Below are positions 37,185 through 44,421 of a stretch of DNA of 64,000 nt, piece by piece. A program made the translations under genes and the position numbers. The first letter of the stretch is position 1, and each line of letters opens with the position of its first letter. Origin of the DNA: Enhydrobacter aerosaccus. GTDB taxonomy: Bacteria; Pseudomonadota; Alphaproteobacteria; Reyranellales; Reyranellaceae. The stretch covers positions 62,001 through 126,000 of the forward strand of contig NZ_FUWJ01000005.1 in NCBI RefSeq assembly GCF_900167455.1. Direction: 5' to 3'. The notes under the pieces were generated by a model. The model searched no databases. It was not told where the DNA came from and saw only the letters and a list, made by a program, of their open reading frames with translations.

Positions 37185-37980
37185 GACCGGCCTTTCCGAC
37201 CAACAGGCGCTCAAGCCCGTAAGCCCGATCGAGAGCGATCAGTGCCGCGACCGTGACGGCGATCACGCACGCCGACACCGACGTCACCAGCGGGTCGATA
37301 TTGTCCTGGATGTAGAGGAACATGCGCACAGGGAGAGTTTCCGTTCCGGGGGCTGCGATGAACACCGTCATCGTCACCTCGTCAAATGAATTGATGAAAG
37401 CCAACGCCCAGCCGCTCACCAGGCCAGGCAATACCAGCGGCAGGGTGATCCGCTTGAGCACCGTCGCTTCGGAGGCACCCAACGAGATCGCGGCATGCTC
37501 GATGCGGCTGTCGAGTCCCACCGCCGAGGCCAGCGTCAGGCGCAGGGCGAAAGGCAGCACGACCACGATGTGCGACAGCACCAGGCCGGTGAAGGTCCCT
37601 CCGAGACCGATCTCGGTGAAGAAGCGCAGGAAGGCGATGCCCAGCACGACGTGCGGGATCATCAACGGCGACATGAACAGCGCCGTCATGCCCTCCCGTC
37701 CCGGGAATCGATAGCGGGCGATGGCCAGTGCCGCCGGCACCGAGATCGCGACCGCAAACGCCGAGGAGAGAGCACCCAGGCCGAGGCTGCGCCAGAAGGC
37801 GGAAATGAACTCCGGATAACGGCCGATGGCGTAGAACCAGCGCAGCGACCAGTGACTTGTCGGGAAGGACAGGAATCCTTCCGGCGTGAAGGCGACCCAG
37901 CACACGACCACGATCGGCATCAGCATGAAGATGACGAACAGCGTGTGATAGGCGAGTGCCAGCGGGCCGTTGCGGCTCAT
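37174..37980 (-). CDS. ABC transporter permease, PotC type
   Basis: A 268-residue inner-membrane permease of the spermidine/putrescine (PotC) and opine/mannopine importer family, with six hydrophobic segments and the EAA-type loop (LGASEATVLKRITLPLVLPGL, near residue 180-200). It forms the heterodimeric channel with the PotB-type protein, whose stop overlaps its start by 4 bp (ATGA). The end overlaps the FAD oxidase gene by 11 bp. Agrobacterium mannopine transporters belong to this same family, which fits the opine reading of the operon. Confidence 0.92.
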   Translation of the reverse strand: MSRNGPLALAYHTLFVIFMLMPIVVVCWVAFTPEGFLSFPTSHWSLRWFYAIGRYPEFISAFWRSLGLGALSSAFAVAISVPAALAIARYRFPGREGMTALFMSPLMIPHVVLGIAFLRFFTEIGLGGTFTGLVLSHIVVVLPFALRLTLASAVGLDSRIEHAAISLGASEATVLKRITLPLVLPGLVSGWALAFINSFDEVTMTVFIAAPGTETLPVRMFLYIQDNIDPLVTSVSACVIAVTVAALIALDRAYGLERLLVGKAGHGR

Positions 37981-38828
37981 CGGAACACCTGCCCGTAACG
38001 GCGTTCGACCAGACGGTTGGCCCCGACCATGATGATCACCAGCGCCACGAGCAGCAGCACTGCGACCACGGCTCCCAACGGCCAGTTCAGGGTGTTGAGG
38101 AACTCGTCGTAGGCGAGCGTCGATGCGACCTTGAGTCGTCGCCCGCCGATGATGGCGGGCGTGGCGAAGGCCGAAGCGGCGAGCGCGAAGACGATTACAG
38201 CGCCCGACAGGATGCCGGGCATCGCCTGCGGTAGGACGATGCGGCGCATCACCGTCAACGGCCCTGCCCCCAGGGCGATCGCGGCATTCTCGACCTGGGG
38301 ATCGAGGCGCTGCAAGGCCGCCCAAACGGAAAGCACCATGTAAGGCATCAGCACATGCACCATGGCGACAACCATGCCGGTTTCGGTGAACATGAAGGGC
38401 AGCGGCGCGTCGATCAGGCCCAATCCGGTCAGCGCCTTGTTCACCAGCCCGGCATTGCCGCCGAACAGAAGCGCCCATCCCAATGTACGGGCGACGACGG
38501 AGATCAGCAGCGGCCCAAGGATCACCAGCAGAAAGATGCCGCGCCAGGGGCTCTTCATGCGGTTGAGGATATAAGCTTCGGGCGCTCCGAAGACGGCGGA
38601 GAACAGCGTGACCAGCAGGGCGATGCGAAAGGTCCGCCCGAACATCTCGGCGTAATAGGAATCGGTGAAGACCTCGCGCCAGTTCTTCAGGATGAAGACC
38701 GGCTCGATGCCCTTGTATTGGCCCCAGTCGTGGAACGACAGCGCCACCGTCATGCCGAGCGGCACGATCACGATGGCGGCGAACAGCAGCAGCGCCGGCA
38801 GCGAGAGCAGGTACGGCGCGGACTTCAT
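37977..38828 (-). CDS. ABC transporter permease, PotB type
   Basis: A 283-residue inner-membrane permease with six hydrophobic segments, family PotB/opine-mannopine-type. The EAA motif is LGAGPLTVMRRIVLPQAMPG near residues 195-214. It pairs with the PotC-type permease that follows. GGAGG precedes its ATG by about 10 bases, 52 bp after the ATPase gene. The order binding protein, ATPase, PotB, PotC is the standard one for the family. Confidence 0.92.
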   Translation of the reverse strand: MKSAPYLLSLPALLLFAAIVIVPLGMTVALSFHDWGQYKGIEPVFILKNWREVFTDSYYAEMFGRTFRIALLVTLFSAVFGAPEAYILNRMKSPWRGIFLLVILGPLLISVVARTLGWALLFGGNAGLVNKALTGLGLIDAPLPFMFTETGMVVAMVHVLMPYMVLSVWAALQRLDPQVENAAIALGAGPLTVMRRIVLPQAMPGILSGAVIVFALAASAFATPAIIGGRRLKVASTLAYDEFLNTLNWPLGAVVAVLLLVALVIIMVGANRLVERRYGQVFR

Positions 38829-38880
38829 CTGACCGAGGCCTCCGGCACAAACCGATCAACCCTATTTTCTGCCCGACGGA

Positions 38881-39804
38881 TCATCTCGTTCCCCAGGCCA
38901 GATGCACCGCAGCGCCCTCGCCGGGCATGTCTTCGCCGGTATTCTGGCGGATCACCGTCACGAGGCCCGATTTCGTCTCGACCTGGTACAGCCAATGATT
39001 GCCCTGGAAGATTCGGGTGCGCACCGTGCCGGCCAACCCGCTCGTGGCGAAGGCGATCCGCTCCGGCCGCACGGCGCTGCCCTCGAGAAGATTGGTCTTG
39101 CCGAGGAAGCTCGCGACAAAGGGCGTCGCCGGATGCTCATAGGCGTCGAGCGGCGTCGCGATCTGCTCGGCCCGGCCCTTGTTCATCACCACGACCCGGT
39201 CGCTGAGTGCCATCGCCTCGGCCTGATCGTGCGTCACCAGGATCGTCGTGGTCCCGACGGTGCGCTGGATCTGACGCAGTTCGATCTGCATCTCCTCGCG
39301 GAGTTTGGCATCGAGGTTGGAGAGCGGCTCGTCGAGCAGAAGAATGCGTGGCCGGATCACCAGCGCCCGCGCGAGCGCCACGCGCTGCTGCTGGCCGCCG
39401 GAGAGCTGCCGCGGATGGCGCGCCGCGAAAGCGCCAAGTCCCACGAGTTCGAGGGCATCGGCCACCCGCTTGGCCCGCTCGCCGCCTCCGACTCCCTGCA
39501 TCTCCGGACCGAACGCGACGTTCTCGGCCGCCGTCATATGCGGAAACAGGGCGTAGCTCTGGAATACGATCCCGAGGCCGCGTTTCGCCGGCTTCACTGC
39601 CAGCAGATCCTGGCCCTCCAGCCGGATCGCCCCTCCGCTCGGATCGACGAAGCCTGCGATCATCTGCAACGTCGTCGTCTTGCCGCAGCCGGAAGGGCCG
39701 AGGAGGGAAACGAATTCTCCCTTCTGCACTTTCAGCGACAGACCATCGACCGCGACCTGCGCCCCAAATGTCTTTCGGAGCGCATCAAGTTCGAGGAAGG
39801 ACAC
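38881..39804 (-). CDS. ABC transporter ATPase, PotA type
   Basis: A 307-residue cytosolic ATPase. Walker A is GPSGCGKTT at residues 36-44, the signature is LSGGQQQRVALARAL and Walker B is RILLLDEPLSNLD, with the usual switch histidine (LVTHDQAEAMALSD). A C-terminal TOBE-type region covers the last 60-70 residues. It powers the PotBC-type import channel. The start is GTG at 39804, 12 bp after the binding-protein stop, with a weak ribosome site, so translation is probably coupled to the preceding gene. Confidence 0.93.
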   Translation of the reverse strand: MSFLELDALRKTFGAQVAVDGLSLKVQKGEFVSLLGPSGCGKTTTLQMIAGFVDPSGGAIRLEGQDLLAVKPAKRGLGIVFQSYALFPHMTAAENVAFGPEMQGVGGGERAKRVADALELVGLGAFAARHPRQLSGGQQQRVALARALVIRPRILLLDEPLSNLDAKLREEMQIELRQIQRTVGTTTILVTHDQAEAMALSDRVVVMNKGRAEQIATPLDAYEHPATPFVASFLGKTNLLEGSAVRPERIAFATSGLAGTVRTRIFQGNHWLYQVETKSGLVTVIRQNTGEDMPGEGAAVHLAWGTR

Positions 39805-39816
39805 GTGCCGGCCGTT

Positions 39817-40851
39817 CTAGCGCTCGACTTCGCGATTCCAGCGCTTGGTCCATTCCTCGCGCTGCGCGTTGATGGCGTCCCAGTCCGGCGTGATGATCAG
39901 CTTGGCGCGCTCGCCAACCGGCGCCATCTTGAGTTCCGGCATGTTGACGTCGACCTTGGTGTTGACCGGGCCGTTGCCCATCTCCTTGGCCATCAGGGTC
40001 TGCACCTCGGCCGAGATCAGCGTCTTGATCAGCTCGCTCGCCAGCGGATTTACCTTGGCCTTGGCCACCGGACAGGCCGACGCCAGCAGGATCGGCGCGC
40101 CTTCCTTGGGATAGATGAAGTCGACCGGGAACCCGGTATTGGCGAAAGCCTGGACACGACCGGTGCCCCAGACCGCGATGTTGGCCTGACCCGACTGGAA
40201 CAGCTCGGTCATCTTGCCCGGCGACGGCTCATAGACCAGCACGTTGGGATTGACGTCGTTCTTCATCACCTTGAAGCCCGGTTCGATATTCTTCTCGCCG
40301 CCGCCGTTCATGCGGGCGAACATCATGAGGGTGTAAAGGCCGTAGGTATTGTTGATCGGCGGGATGACGAGCTGCTTCTTGAATTTGGGATCCTTGAGAT
40401 CGTTCCAGGAGGTCGGCGTCGCCCAACCCTTGTCCTTGAAGACCTTGGTATTGATCATGAAGCCGGTACCGGTCTGGCCGACCGCGACGGCCTTGTCGTC
40501 CTTGAACAGGGCGGCAGGATAGAGCTCATCCTTGTTCAGCCCGTCGATCTTGGCGCAGAAGCCGAGCTGGATGGCCTGATACATCGGACCGTCATCGACG
40601 ATCGCCACATCGATGACCTGGTTCGCCTTCTGTGCCTGCAGCTTGGCCAGCGTATCGGTCGAGTTTCCCGCGACATACTCGATCTTCACGCCGTGCTTGG
40701 CTTCGAAGGCCGGAAACACCTCTTTGCGCAGAAGTGAATCCCAGACGCCGCCGTAACCGGCAACCGTGAGTGTCTGCTGTGCCGATGCCGATCCGGCGAT
40801 CAACAGGGCCACCGTCCCGATTGCTCCCGCCATCCAGGTTGAACGCCCCAT
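39817..40851 (-). CDS. ABC transporter substrate-binding protein, PotD type
   Basis: A 344-residue periplasmic binding protein of the spermidine/putrescine-opine group, with a signal peptide (residues 1-25, ending SASA-Q) and the family blocks TLTVAGYGGVWDSLLRKEVFPAFE and GGGEKNIEPGF. It captures the substrate for the PotABC-type importer and is the first gene of the operon. GGAGGGG lies 4 bases before the ATG. It is divergent from the LysR regulator, with the T-N11-A box between. The catabolic enzymes downstream suggest an opine or other N-substituted amino acid rather than a polyamine. Confidence 0.93.
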   Translation of the reverse strand: MGRSTWMAGAIGTVALLIAGSASAQQTLTVAGYGGVWDSLLRKEVFPAFEAKHGVKIEYVAGNSTDTLAKLQAQKANQVIDVAIVDDGPMYQAIQLGFCAKIDGLNKDELYPAALFKDDKAVAVGQTGTGFMINTKVFKDKGWATPTSWNDLKDPKFKKQLVIPPINNTYGLYTLMMFARMNGGGEKNIEPGFKVMKNDVNPNVLVYEPSPGKMTELFQSGQANIAVWGTGRVQAFANTGFPVDFIYPKEGAPILLASACPVAKAKVNPLASELIKTLISAEVQTLMAKEMGNGPVNTKVDVNMPELKMAPVGERAKLIITPDWDAINAQREEWTKRWNREVER

Positions 40852-40941
40852 CTGCCCCTCCGTTTGCCTGTTTTGAAGGCTGCCTCGTTTATGCTCACCG
40901 GTCGTCATGGTGGCGTCAAATTCGAAATTTCAGGCGTTTTC

Positions 40942-40956
40942 ATAACAGGATGTTAT
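40942..40956. promoter_or_regulatory. LysR-type T-N11-A box (ATAACA-GGA-TGTTAT)
   Basis: A perfect 6-bp inverted repeat around a 3-base centre. Its T40943-N11-A40955 spacing is the classic LysR-box form. It ends 8 bp before the LysR gene start at 40965 and lies 90 bp before the divergent binding-protein start at 40851, so it should serve autoregulation and activation of the ABC/dehydrogenase operon. Confidence 0.7.
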
Positions 40957-40964
40957 AAAGCCCG

Positions 40965-41879
40965 ATGCGAGGCCTGAATCCCCGGCAGATCGAAGCCTTC
41001 CGCGCCGTCGTGCTGACTGGCGGAGTGGGTTCGGCCGCCAACCTCATCAACGTCACCCAGCCGGCGGTCAGCCGCATGATCCGCGACCTGCAGCGGCAGC
41101 TCGGCCTGACGCTATTCGAGCGTCGCGGCACCGGGCTCGTACCCACCAGCGAGGCGCTGTCGCTCTATGCCGAGGTCGAACGCGCCTTCGTGGGGCTGGA
41201 GCGTATCTCGCAGATGGCGACAGAACTGCGCACTCGCGGCGCCGGCTTCCTGCGCATCGCCGCCCTGCCCGCGCTGGCGAACGGCTTTCTGCCGCGCTTC
41301 GTCGGCCGATTCCTCGCCGATCGGCCCAAGCTCGATGTCGTCCTGTCCGGCCTGGTCTCGCACGCCGTGGTCGCCGCCGTCGCCCAAGGCCAATGCGATC
41401 TCGGCTTTGCCGAGGCCTCGATCGAACATGCTGCCGTGCGCCACGAACGCATGCCCGCGGCGCCGTTCGTTGCGGTGCTCCCGCAGGACCATCGGCTGAC
41501 CCGCAAGAAGCGACTGCGGCCGAAGGACTTCGAGGGCGAGAACTTCATTTCGCTTGGCCATTCGTCGCTGTCACGGTTCCGCGTCGACCGCGTCTTCGCC
41601 GAGCATGGCGTGAACCGCATCCTGCGCATCGAGACGCCGCTGTCGGAGATCGCCTGCTCGTTCGCCGGATCGGGGGCGGGTGTGACACTCTGCGAGCCCT
41701 TCACCGCGACCGAATATGCGACCCGCGGCATCGTCGTGCGGCCATTCGAGCCGCGCATCAACTTCGAGTTCGCCGCTCTCTATGCGGCGCAACGCACCCC
41801 GCCGCCCGTGGCCCGCGAGTTCATCGACAGCTTCAAGGCCCACGTCACGGCTTTCCTGCGCCATCCCCTTCCAGCATGA
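40965..41879 (+). CDS. LysR-family regulator, OccR/NocR-like
   Basis: A 304-residue LysR-type regulator. The winged helix-turn-helix is at residues 5-64 (LNPRQIEAFRAVVLTGGVGSAANLINVTQPAVSRMI), followed by the periplasmic-binding-like effector domain. The start LNPRQIEAFRAVVLTG and the segment LFERRGTGLVPTSEA match the OccR/NocR group of opine-responsive regulators more than CysB- or CatR-type proteins. It probably activates the divergent transporter/oxidase operon when the substrate is present, through the T-N11-A box at 40942. Its end overlaps the convergent RlmM-like gene by 35 bp. Confidence 0.9.
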   Translation: MRGLNPRQIEAFRAVVLTGGVGSAANLINVTQPAVSRMIRDLQRQLGLTLFERRGTGLVPTSEALSLYAEVERAFVGLERISQMATELRTRGAGFLRIAALPALANGFLPRFVGRFLADRPKLDVVLSGLVSHAVVAAVAQGQCDLGFAEASIEHAAVRHERMPAAPFVAVLPQDHRLTRKKRLRPKDFEGENFISLGHSSLSRFRVDRVFAEHGVNRILRIETPLSEIACSFAGSGAGVTLCEPFTATEYATRGIVVRPFEPRINFEFAALYAAQRTPPPVAREFIDSFKAHVTAFLRHPLPA

Positions 41880-42768
41880 ATGTCAGCTCATGCTTGTTGT
41901 GATGCAGATGCATCACCCGTGCGCCCGGCAGCGCTGCGAAGGCCGCCGCAGTGTCGTGGTCCGTCTCGCCTTGGAACTTGATGGTGCAGACGAAGTTCCG
42001 CACCAGCCCCGACGCCCGCCACCGTTCGACGAGACGGAGCAAACGGGCCGGATAGCAGATGACGTCGGAGAACAGCCAATCCACAGGTCCGATGCTGTGC
42101 GGTTCGAGGGCAAAGGCGCTCTCACCGCGCCACTGGACGCCCGGCATGGCCATGACCTTCGGATCGAGCGGCGCCTTGTCGATGGCGATCACTTCGGTGC
42201 CGAGCTTCCCCAGAACATAGGTCCAGCCGCCCGGCGAAGCCCCGAGGTCGATACAGCGTTCGCCGGGTTGCGGCCAGCGGCGGAGGCGAACCAGCGCTTC
42301 CCATAGCTTAAGATACGCCCGGCTTGGAGGCCCGGCCTTGTCCTCGACGAAAGTCACCTCGCCGTTGGGAAAGGGCGAACTACACCGGGCGGCCGCCAGC
42401 ATCCGGTCCGGTGCCAGCAACGTCCACGAACCGAGCGGCGCGGTCGGTGCCGGCGCGGGAAAGACGATCGGCTTGGCGGAGACATGCGGCAGCCGTTCCT
42501 GGATCAGCGCCGCCCGTCGATAATGGAGCGGCGCATGCATCGCCCAGTTGCGCTGGATCGCACGCAAGGCCTTGGCGGCTTCCCCGATCGAGGGCACCGG
42601 CAACTCCCGGCAGTCGAACCAGGTATTGGCCGCCCAGGCGGCGGACATGGCCGGTTGATCGCAGATGAACAGTCGGCCATGTCGGGCGCGCACCGTTCTG
42701 CCGGCTCGCCGCAGTTCTTCCTGGAGTTGCGCCTCGAATCCCTCGGCGGCGAGATAGGCGGAAGTCAT
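41845..42768 (-). CDS. RlmM-like 23S rRNA 2'-O-methyltransferase (FtsJ-type domain)
   Basis: A 307-residue methyltransferase. The N-terminal half is a THUMP-like RNA-binding part ([18 protein letters not shown], and [30 protein letters not shown], which parallels the E. coli RlmM region before its catalytic domain). The C-terminal half has the SAM site [19 protein letters not shown] and the RrmJ-type end. By comparison with E. coli RlmM (366 residues) it would methylate a 23S rRNA cytidine in the peptidyl-transferase region, but I cannot confirm the exact site. The frame is open upstream, overlapping adenine deaminase; the real start is the ATG at 42768, overlapping the deaminase stop by 4 bp (ATGA). 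Confidence 0.82.
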   Translation of the reverse strand: MTSAYLAAEGFEAQLQEELRRAGRTVRARHGRLFICDQPAMSAAWAANTWFDCRELPVPSIGEAAKALRAIQRNWAMHAPLHYRRAALIQERLPHVSAKPIVFPAPAPTAPLGSWTLLAPDRMLAAARCSSPFPNGEVTFVEDKAGPPSRAYLKLWEALVRLRRWPQPGERCIDLGASPGGWTYVLGKLGTEVIAIDKAPLDPKVMAMPGVQWRGESAFALEPHSIGPVDWLFSDVICYPARLLRLVERWRASGLVRNFVCTIKFQGETDHDTAAAFAALPGARVMHLHHNKHELTFMLEGDGAGKP

Positions 42769-43775
42769 TCCTTCAGAAAAGCGTCCAGCGCCGCCAGATG
42801 CCGCTGCTTGACGGCCTCGTCGCAGAAGGCGGCCGTAAAGCTGTTGCGGGCGAGCGTGACGATATCCTCGCGCGTCAGGCCGAGCGCCTGTTGGACGGCC
42901 AGGAAGTTTTCGGTCACGTAACCGCCGAAATAGGCCGGATCGTCGGAATTGACGGTCGCCATCAATCCGGCTCGCAGCATGTGCTTGAGAGGATGTTGGG
43001 CCATGTCGGAGACGCCGCACAGGCGGAGATTCGACAAGGGGCAAACCGTCAACGGGACCTTCTCCGCTGCCAGCCGCGCCGTGAGTTCCGGGTCGTCGAG
43101 CGCGCGATTGCCGTGATCGATGCGGCGAACGGCCAGGATATCCAGCGCCTCGCGGACATAGTCGGCCGGCCCCTCCTCCCCGGCATGCGCGACGGTGGCG
43201 AAGCCGAGATCGCGCGCCCGCTCGAAGACGCGCCGGAACTTCGACGGCGGATTACCCTTCTCCGACGAATCGAGGCCGACGCCAATGATGCGGTCCCGCC
43301 ATGGCAACGCCTGTTGCAGGGTCCTCTCGGCACTTGCCTCGTCGATATGACGCAGGAAGCACATGATCAGGCCGGTCGTCAGTCCAAATTCACGTTCCGC
43401 ATCCTTGAGTGCGCGCCACAGACCATCGATCACGGTCTTGAAGGCGATGCCACGCTCCGTGTGCCCCTGCGGGTCGAAGAAGATCTCGACATGGCGAACA
43501 TTCTGGGACGCTGCCCGCCGCAGATAGGCCATGGCGAGATCATGGAAGTCCTGCTCTTGCCGCAGCACGCTCATGCCCTCGTAATAGAGATCAAGGAAGT
43601 CCTGCAGGTTGGTGAAGCGGTACGCCGCACGCAGTTCCGCCACGCTGCCATAGCGCAATTGGACTCCGTTACGTGCCGCCAATGCGAGCATCATCTCCGG
43701 CTCGAGGCTGCCTTCGATGTGGATGTGCAGTTCCGCCTTGGGAAGCTGCGCGATGAACTGGCCGAGGTCGGTCAT
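42765..43775 (-). CDS. Adenine deaminase (type 2, adenosine-deaminase-like)
   Basis: A 336-residue zinc hydrolase of the adenosine/adenine deaminase family, in purine salvage, cytosolic. Zinc ligands H17 and H19 (ELHIHIEGS), the catalytic H in [11 protein letters not shown] and the Asp of [11 protein letters not shown] are all in place. The segment [16 protein letters not shown], in place of the GxDLAGDE of adenosine deaminases, is the mark of fungal-type adenine deaminase (Aah1), which converts adenine to hypoxanthine. I prefer the ATG at 43775 over 43790 because AGG lies 8 bases upstream. The RlmM-like gene overlaps its stop by 4 bp. Confidence 0.88.
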   Translation of the reverse strand: MTDLGQFIAQLPKAELHIHIEGSLEPEMMLALAARNGVQLRYGSVAELRAAYRFTNLQDFLDLYYEGMSVLRQEQDFHDLAMAYLRRAASQNVRHVEIFFDPQGHTERGIAFKTVIDGLWRALKDAEREFGLTTGLIMCFLRHIDEASAERTLQQALPWRDRIIGVGLDSSEKGNPPSKFRRVFERARDLGFATVAHAGEEGPADYVREALDILAVRRIDHGNRALDDPELTARLAAEKVPLTVCPLSNLRLCGVSDMAQHPLKHMLRAGLMATVNSDDPAYFGGYVTENFLAVQQALGLTREDIVTLARNSFTAAFCDEAVKQRHLAALDAFLKE

Positions 43776-43865
43776 GCTGCAACCTATCACCTAAGTCGGC
43801 GTTCGCAGACAAGGGAAGTCAAGAACGGCAATCCGAGTCGGGGGGCTTCATCAAGGGAGCATTTC

Positions 43866-44297
43866 ATGGCCAGACAATCGCCGTCCCAGCGCAAGAGCGT
43901 CGGGCGGGTCATGCACGAGTTCAAGCACGGTGAGCTGAAGAGCGGCCCACGCGGACGGGCCGGCAAGGTCAAGAATCCTCGACAGGCGATCGCGATCGCG
44001 CTGCATGAGGCCGGTGCCTCGAAGTACGAGGGCAAGCAAGAGAATCGCCGCAGCTACGCCCGCACCAAGCAGAAGGAGGCACGCGGCGAGACCGCGCAGC
44101 AGGAAGCCGAAGGCAAGAGCCGGGTCGGTGCGCGCGGCCGTCGTGAGAGCAGCCGGGCGATGGGCGGCAAGAATGCCAAGACCACAACGCGTAGAGGCGG
44201 TCGTGTCACGACCGCCCGACGCAAGAGCAGCAGCCGCCGTCCGGCAGCAGCCACCCGCCGTCGCAAGAGCACGGCGCGCCGACGCAAGGCGGCGTAA
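43866..44297 (+). CDS. DUF6496 basic protein (histone H1-like)
   Basis: A 143-residue, very basic protein. Residues 1-60 are the DUF6496 domain (RVMHEFKHGELKSG, AIAIALHEAGASKYEGK), a small family of unknown function common in alphaproteobacteria. The tail from about residue 80 is a lysine/arginine/serine/alanine-rich low-complexity region (repeated TTRR, SSSRR, ARRRK), resembling bacterial histone-H1-like or DNA-compacting proteins. It may bind nucleic acid. AGGGAG precedes the ATG. It starts 90 bp from the divergent adenine deaminase. Confidence 0.78.
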   Translation: MARQSPSQRKSVGRVMHEFKHGELKSGPRGRAGKVKNPRQAIAIALHEAGASKYEGKQENRRSYARTKQKEARGETAQQEAEGKSRVGARGRRESSRAMGGKNAKTTTRRGGRVTTARRKSSSRRPAAATRRRKSTARRRKAA

Positions 44298-44421
44298 CCC
44301 CTCCTCGTTCGCGGATTTCCAGGTCGTAACACAAGCTTCGCGGACCGCGCAGCGACGTGATCCGCGAGGCTTTCAATCCGGCTGCCGGCCGTCTAACCTC
44401 CACGGAATAGCGGAGGAATGC

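Noticed and set aside
38902..40737. A 611-codon plus-strand frame across the PotA and PotD genes
   Set aside because: It is antisense to two recognisable minus-strand ABC genes; the translation has only shadow composition.
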